In this document: one piece after another, positions 5,820 to 7,599 of the stretch
How the letters are laid out: the number at the start of each line of letters is the position of its first letter
Numbering within the stretch: the stretch's first letter is position 1
NCBI GenBank assembly: GCA_937894105.1
Contig: CALCTI010000161.1
Location: 1-7,599 of the forward strand
Source of the DNA: an uncultured cyanobacterium
GTDB taxonomy: Bacteria; Cyanobacteriota; Cyanobacteriia; CACIAM-69d
Direction of reading: 5' to 3'
Length of the DNA stretch: 7,599 nucleotides
Notes under the pieces: model-generated
Told to the model about the DNA's origin: nothing
The model's database searches: none
What the model saw: the letters and a program-made list of their open reading frames with translations, nothing else
Program-made: the position numbers and the translations under genes

Positions 5820-6767
5820 CTAAGCCTTAGCAACCTTTTCCTGAGGCAAAGTAATCCCCAAGCGCCGTTGTAAGGCCTCGATAACCTCCTCTGCTGACTT
5901 TTGCCCAAAATTCTTGATTTCCAGCAAATCTTCCTGGCTAAACTCCAGCAAATCAGCAACGGTATTAATTTGAGCCCGCTTCAAGCAGTTATAAGCTCGC
6001 ACCGACAACTGAAGCTCCTCAATGGGAATTTGGCTGCTAGGATCTTGATTTTCCTTCTGCTCACTGGGCGCAGCATCCAAGGTGAAATCCTTCAGAGGGT
6101 TAAAGAGATCTACCAGCGCTGTTGCCGCTTGACTGAGGGCCTGCTGAGGCGAAACACCCCCATTAGTCCACACTTCCAAAGTTAGCCGATCCTCTTGCCC
6201 CGCAGCCTCGCCAATGAAAGCCTTATCCACAGACCAATTCACCTTGTGAACCGGCATAAACACCGAGTCGATTTGCAAGAAGTCGATCGCCGACGATTCA
6301 TCCTGTCCCCGATCAATGGCCCGATAGCCGCTGCCCCGCTCAATGCGAAACTCCATTTCAAGGGTTGCCCCGTCAGCCAAAGTGGCAATGTACTGGGTCG
6401 GGTCTACCACATCAACCTCCGACGGCAAATCAAACAGATCTGCCGTAACCACAGCAGGCCCTTTCACCAAGAGGCGGCCAATCTGCGGATCATCAGTATG
6501 ACTACGCAGCACCAGCTCCTTCATATTGAGCAAAATATCCAAAACATCCTCACGGACCCCTGGAACCGTTGCAAACTCATGACTAACGCCAGCAATACGG
6601 ACCGCAGTGACCGCCGTCCCTTCTAAATTTGCCAATAGCACCCGCCGCAGGGCATTACCAACGGTGGTACCCTGCCCTCGCTCTAGGGGACTTAAAACAA
6701 ATTTGCTGTACTGATTGCGGCTGCTCTCCGTACTTGACTCTACACATTCAATTTGAAACTGCGTCAC
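5820..6767 (-). CDS. rpoA: DNA-directed RNA polymerase subunit alpha
   Basis: The alpha dimer is the scaffold for RNA polymerase assembly, and its C-terminal domain contacts promoter UP elements and activators. In this 315-residue protein the N-terminal domain includes LERGQGTTVGNALRRVLL (28-45) and ends near LVDLFNPLKDF (218-228). An acidic linker (about 231-246) follows, then the C-terminal domain at about 248-304. By alignment from memory to E. coli, the DNA-contacting residues R265, N268, G296, K298 and S299 correspond to R257, N260, G288, K290 and S291, all kept. The start codon is GTG at 6765-6767, supported by a GGGAGG seven bases upstream and by the conserved FQIECVES start. No frame damage is seen. 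It follows rpsK after an unusually roomy 251-base gap. Confidence 0.97.
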   Translation of the reverse strand: MTQFQIECVESSTESSRNQYSKFVLSPLERGQGTTVGNALRRVLLANLEGTAVTAVRIAGVSHEFATVPGVREDVLDILLNMKELVLRSHTDDPQIGRLLVKGPAVVTADLFDLPSEVDVVDPTQYIATLADGATLEMEFRIERGSGYRAIDRGQDESSAIDFLQIDSVFMPVHKVNWSVDKAFIGEAAGQEDRLTLEVWTNGGVSPQQALSQAATALVDLFNPLKDFTLDAAPSEQKENQDPSSQIPIEELQLSVRAYNCLKRAQINTVADLLEFSQEDLLEIKNFGQKSAEEVIEALQRRLGITLPQEKVAKA

Positions 6768-7018
6768 GACGCCACCTCCCAGCTTGTACTAACCAACCCT
6801 CGGGAAATCTAAAATGATCCCCATACCCCTACAACAGTGGAAAAAACAGGGAAAGTATCAACAAAGCACCTATTGGCACTTCACTATTTTCCTCCCCATT
6901 CCTCCAAGATTCCTATTTCAACGAACAACCTAGCGTCAAAGATTTCGGCTCCTACGAGTTTGTTCAACGTTAAACCACCACCCAAGCCCAGCACTCTAAA
7001 AGCGAGAATGCAACGGGG
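6768..7018 (-). other. rpsK-rpoA intergenic leader
   Basis: This 251-base gap carries no credible gene. Short plus-strand frames here lack any recognisable product. A weak promoter-like pair can be seen on the minus strand, TTGACG (6934-6939) and TAGGAA (6910-6915), 18 bases apart, but the -10 is poor. The run of T in the rpoA leader (around 6839-6846) is not preceded by a clear hairpin. Confidence 0.4.
6775..6780 (-). promoter_or_regulatory. Ribosome binding site deciding the GTG start of rpoA
   Basis: GGGAGG on the minus strand is seven bases upstream of the GTG at 6765-6767. This fixes a non-ATG start for rpoA, consistent with the family N-terminus beginning one or two residues before QFQIE. 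Confidence 0.8.
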
Positions 7019-7195
7019 TTAAACGCGGCGACGCTTGGGCGGGCGGCAACCGTTATGGGGAATCGGAGTTACGTCGCGAATCAAAGTGATTTCCAAACCC
7101 GCTCCCTGAAGGGCACGAATAGCAGTTTCACGACCGGAGCCAGGACCACTAACCATCACTTCTGTTTGGCGCCTACCCTGCTCAGCGGCGCGGCG
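7019..7195 (-). CDS. rpsK: 30S ribosomal protein S11, C-terminal fragment
   Basis: About 58 codons from the C-terminal part of S11 are present, ending in a TAA at 7019-7021. The visible protein reads RRAAEQGRRQTEVMVSGPGS, then GRETAIRALQGAGLEITLIR, DVTPIPHNGCRPPKRRRV, which is the S11 C-terminus with its conserved PHNGCRPPKRRRV end. S11 sits on the small-subunit platform and contacts 16S rRNA near the E site. Family length is about 130 residues, so roughly residues 73-130 are seen. Going upstream, the match stops after the Arg-Arg pair at 7190-7195: the next residues would be HTDLGW instead of the expected alanine-rich S11 helix, and a stop follows in that frame at 7256-7258. The gene is therefore cut by a sequence junction, not by a frameshift or a genuine start. 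Confidence 0.93.
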   Translation of the reverse strand, partial: RRAAEQGRRQTEVMVSGPGSGRETAIRALQGAGLEITLIRDVTPIPHNGCRPPKRRRV

Positions 7196-7200
7196 GTGCG
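7187..7200. other. Chimeric junction between cyanobacterial and foreign DNA
   Basis: S11 similarity ends abruptly at about 7195. From there base composition shifts to GC-rich, HIP1 octamers are absent, and the coding sense switches to the plus strand. The join lies in a short GC-rich run (GGCGCGGCGG, 7187-7196), so a few bases could belong to either side; such microhomology is typical of amplification or assembly chimeras. No transposase, target duplication or att-like repeat is visible. Confidence 0.8.
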
Positions 7201-7459
7201 TGTCGAGTCCCCAGAGGTCACCCTGGATGGCACCACCCTCACCGGCCAGCCCACCTCAGTCCTCGTGGACGTCGGGCCCGGTGGGCACGTCACCATCGAC
7301 AACGCGGTGCTCAGAGGCTTCGGGCGCGGCGTGCACGTCGCCCATGGAGGCGCTGCCATCGTCACCAAGTCCCGCATCGGAGTCGGTGAAGCCGGTGTGG
7401 TAATCGAGGGCGGCACCAACCTGCACATGTCCCAGGCCATCGTGCACGACGTCGACGTC
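7196..7459 (+). CDS. Right-handed beta-helix repeat protein, internal fragment
   Basis: An open plus-strand frame beginning at the junction (first codon GTG at 7196) encodes coil-like repeats of 22-24 residues. The units lie at 7256-7327, 7328-7393 and 7394-7459, beginning SVLVDVG, GVHVAHG and GVVIEGG. Each has a GG turn followed by alternating hydrophobics (GGHVTIDNAVLRG, GGAAIVTKSRIG, GGTNLHMSQAIV). A preceding partial coil has VTLDGTTLTG. This is the pattern of parallel beta-helix (pectate-lyase-like) proteins, common in high-GC surface or secreted proteins such as those of myxobacteria. The frame has strongly GC-biased third positions (about 85 percent by hand count). Neither the start nor the end of the gene is in view. 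The function is unknown. No catalytic residues can be assigned. Confidence 0.45.
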
Positions 7460-7599
7460 GCCGTGCGTCGCCGCCACCTCGCCGAGCGCACCGTAGGCTT
7501 CCAGCGTCGTCTCCGCGTACTCGCCGTCACACGCCTCGAAGATCCCGATGGCGAGCATGAGCTGCGTCTCCGCCTCGTCGGGCAGCCCGAGCCGCCTGT
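7460..7599 (-). CDS. Possible TPR-like helical protein fragment
   Basis: Read on the minus strand from the window edge, this segment encodes RRLGLPDEAETQLMLAIGIF followed by EACDGEYAETTLEAYGALGE and VAATHG. It looks like paired amphipathic helices of a tetratricopeptide repeat. Third-position GC in this frame is about 90 percent by hand count, against about 70 percent for the plus-strand frame in the same bases. The beta-helix repeat pattern of the plus strand also stops here. The minus frame stays open to a stop at 7256-7258, but after about 7460 it turns into low-complexity Asp/Gly/His text typical of an antisense shadow. The assignment is weak: about 46 residues only, no start or end in view. 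Confidence 0.3.

Noticed and set aside
6195..6626. 143-codon plus-strand frame opposite rpoA
   Set aside because: Antisense shadow of rpoA; composition is histidine/arginine-rich, as expected for a complement reading.
7200..7403. Plus-strand serine/proline-rich frame in the tail
   Set aside because: Wrong frame relative to the periodic beta-helix reading and with low-complexity composition; not a credible protein.
7156..7530. Long arginine/threonine-rich minus-strand frame crossing the junction
   Set aside because: It is a frame shadow in GC-rich DNA: low-complexity Arg, Thr, Ser and Pro text, spanning the chimeric join and antisense to the better beta-helix frame.

Overview
The window is a stretch of a cyanobacterial chromosome running to about position 7195, followed by about 400 bases of unrelated GC-rich DNA. 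The cyanobacterial assignment rests on three things: at least nine copies of the HIP1 octamer GCGATCGC between 175 and 5401, cyanobacterial-type ribosomal proteins, and the gene order rpsK-rpoA-rplQ-truA-rplM-rpsI-rpmE-prfA, which is the usual distal end of the cyanobacterial ribosomal protein cluster.

Layout: 1-406 is non-coding and carries several short direct repeats. A lone PAPS-type sulfotransferase gene (407-1435, +) converges on a small glycine-zipper membrane protein gene (1466-1786, -). Everything from there to about 7195 lies on the minus strand. In transcription order it holds the 3' end of rpsK (S11), rpoA (RNA polymerase alpha), rplQ (L17), truA (tRNA pseudouridine synthase), rplM (L13), rpsI (S9), rpmE (L31, with three of four zinc cysteines missing) and prfA (release factor 1). 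Together these make ribosomes, transcribe, modify tRNA and terminate translation. rplM and rpsI are tightly coupled: the rpsI ribosome binding site is written in the last glycine codons of rplM. A candidate promoter lies between rpoA and rplQ.

At about 7196 the S11 reading frame stops resembling S11, and the sequence becomes GC-rich with no HIP1. The tail seems to hold two pieces. One is a plus-strand right-handed beta-helix fragment (about 7196-7459). The other is a minus-strand, possibly TPR-like helical fragment (about 7460-7599). The simplest reading is a chimeric contig end (amplification, library or assembly artefact) with DNA from a high-GC organism, not a natural insertion into an essential ribosomal gene. 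I found no convincing undescribed biological system; most of the window is conserved housekeeping DNA.
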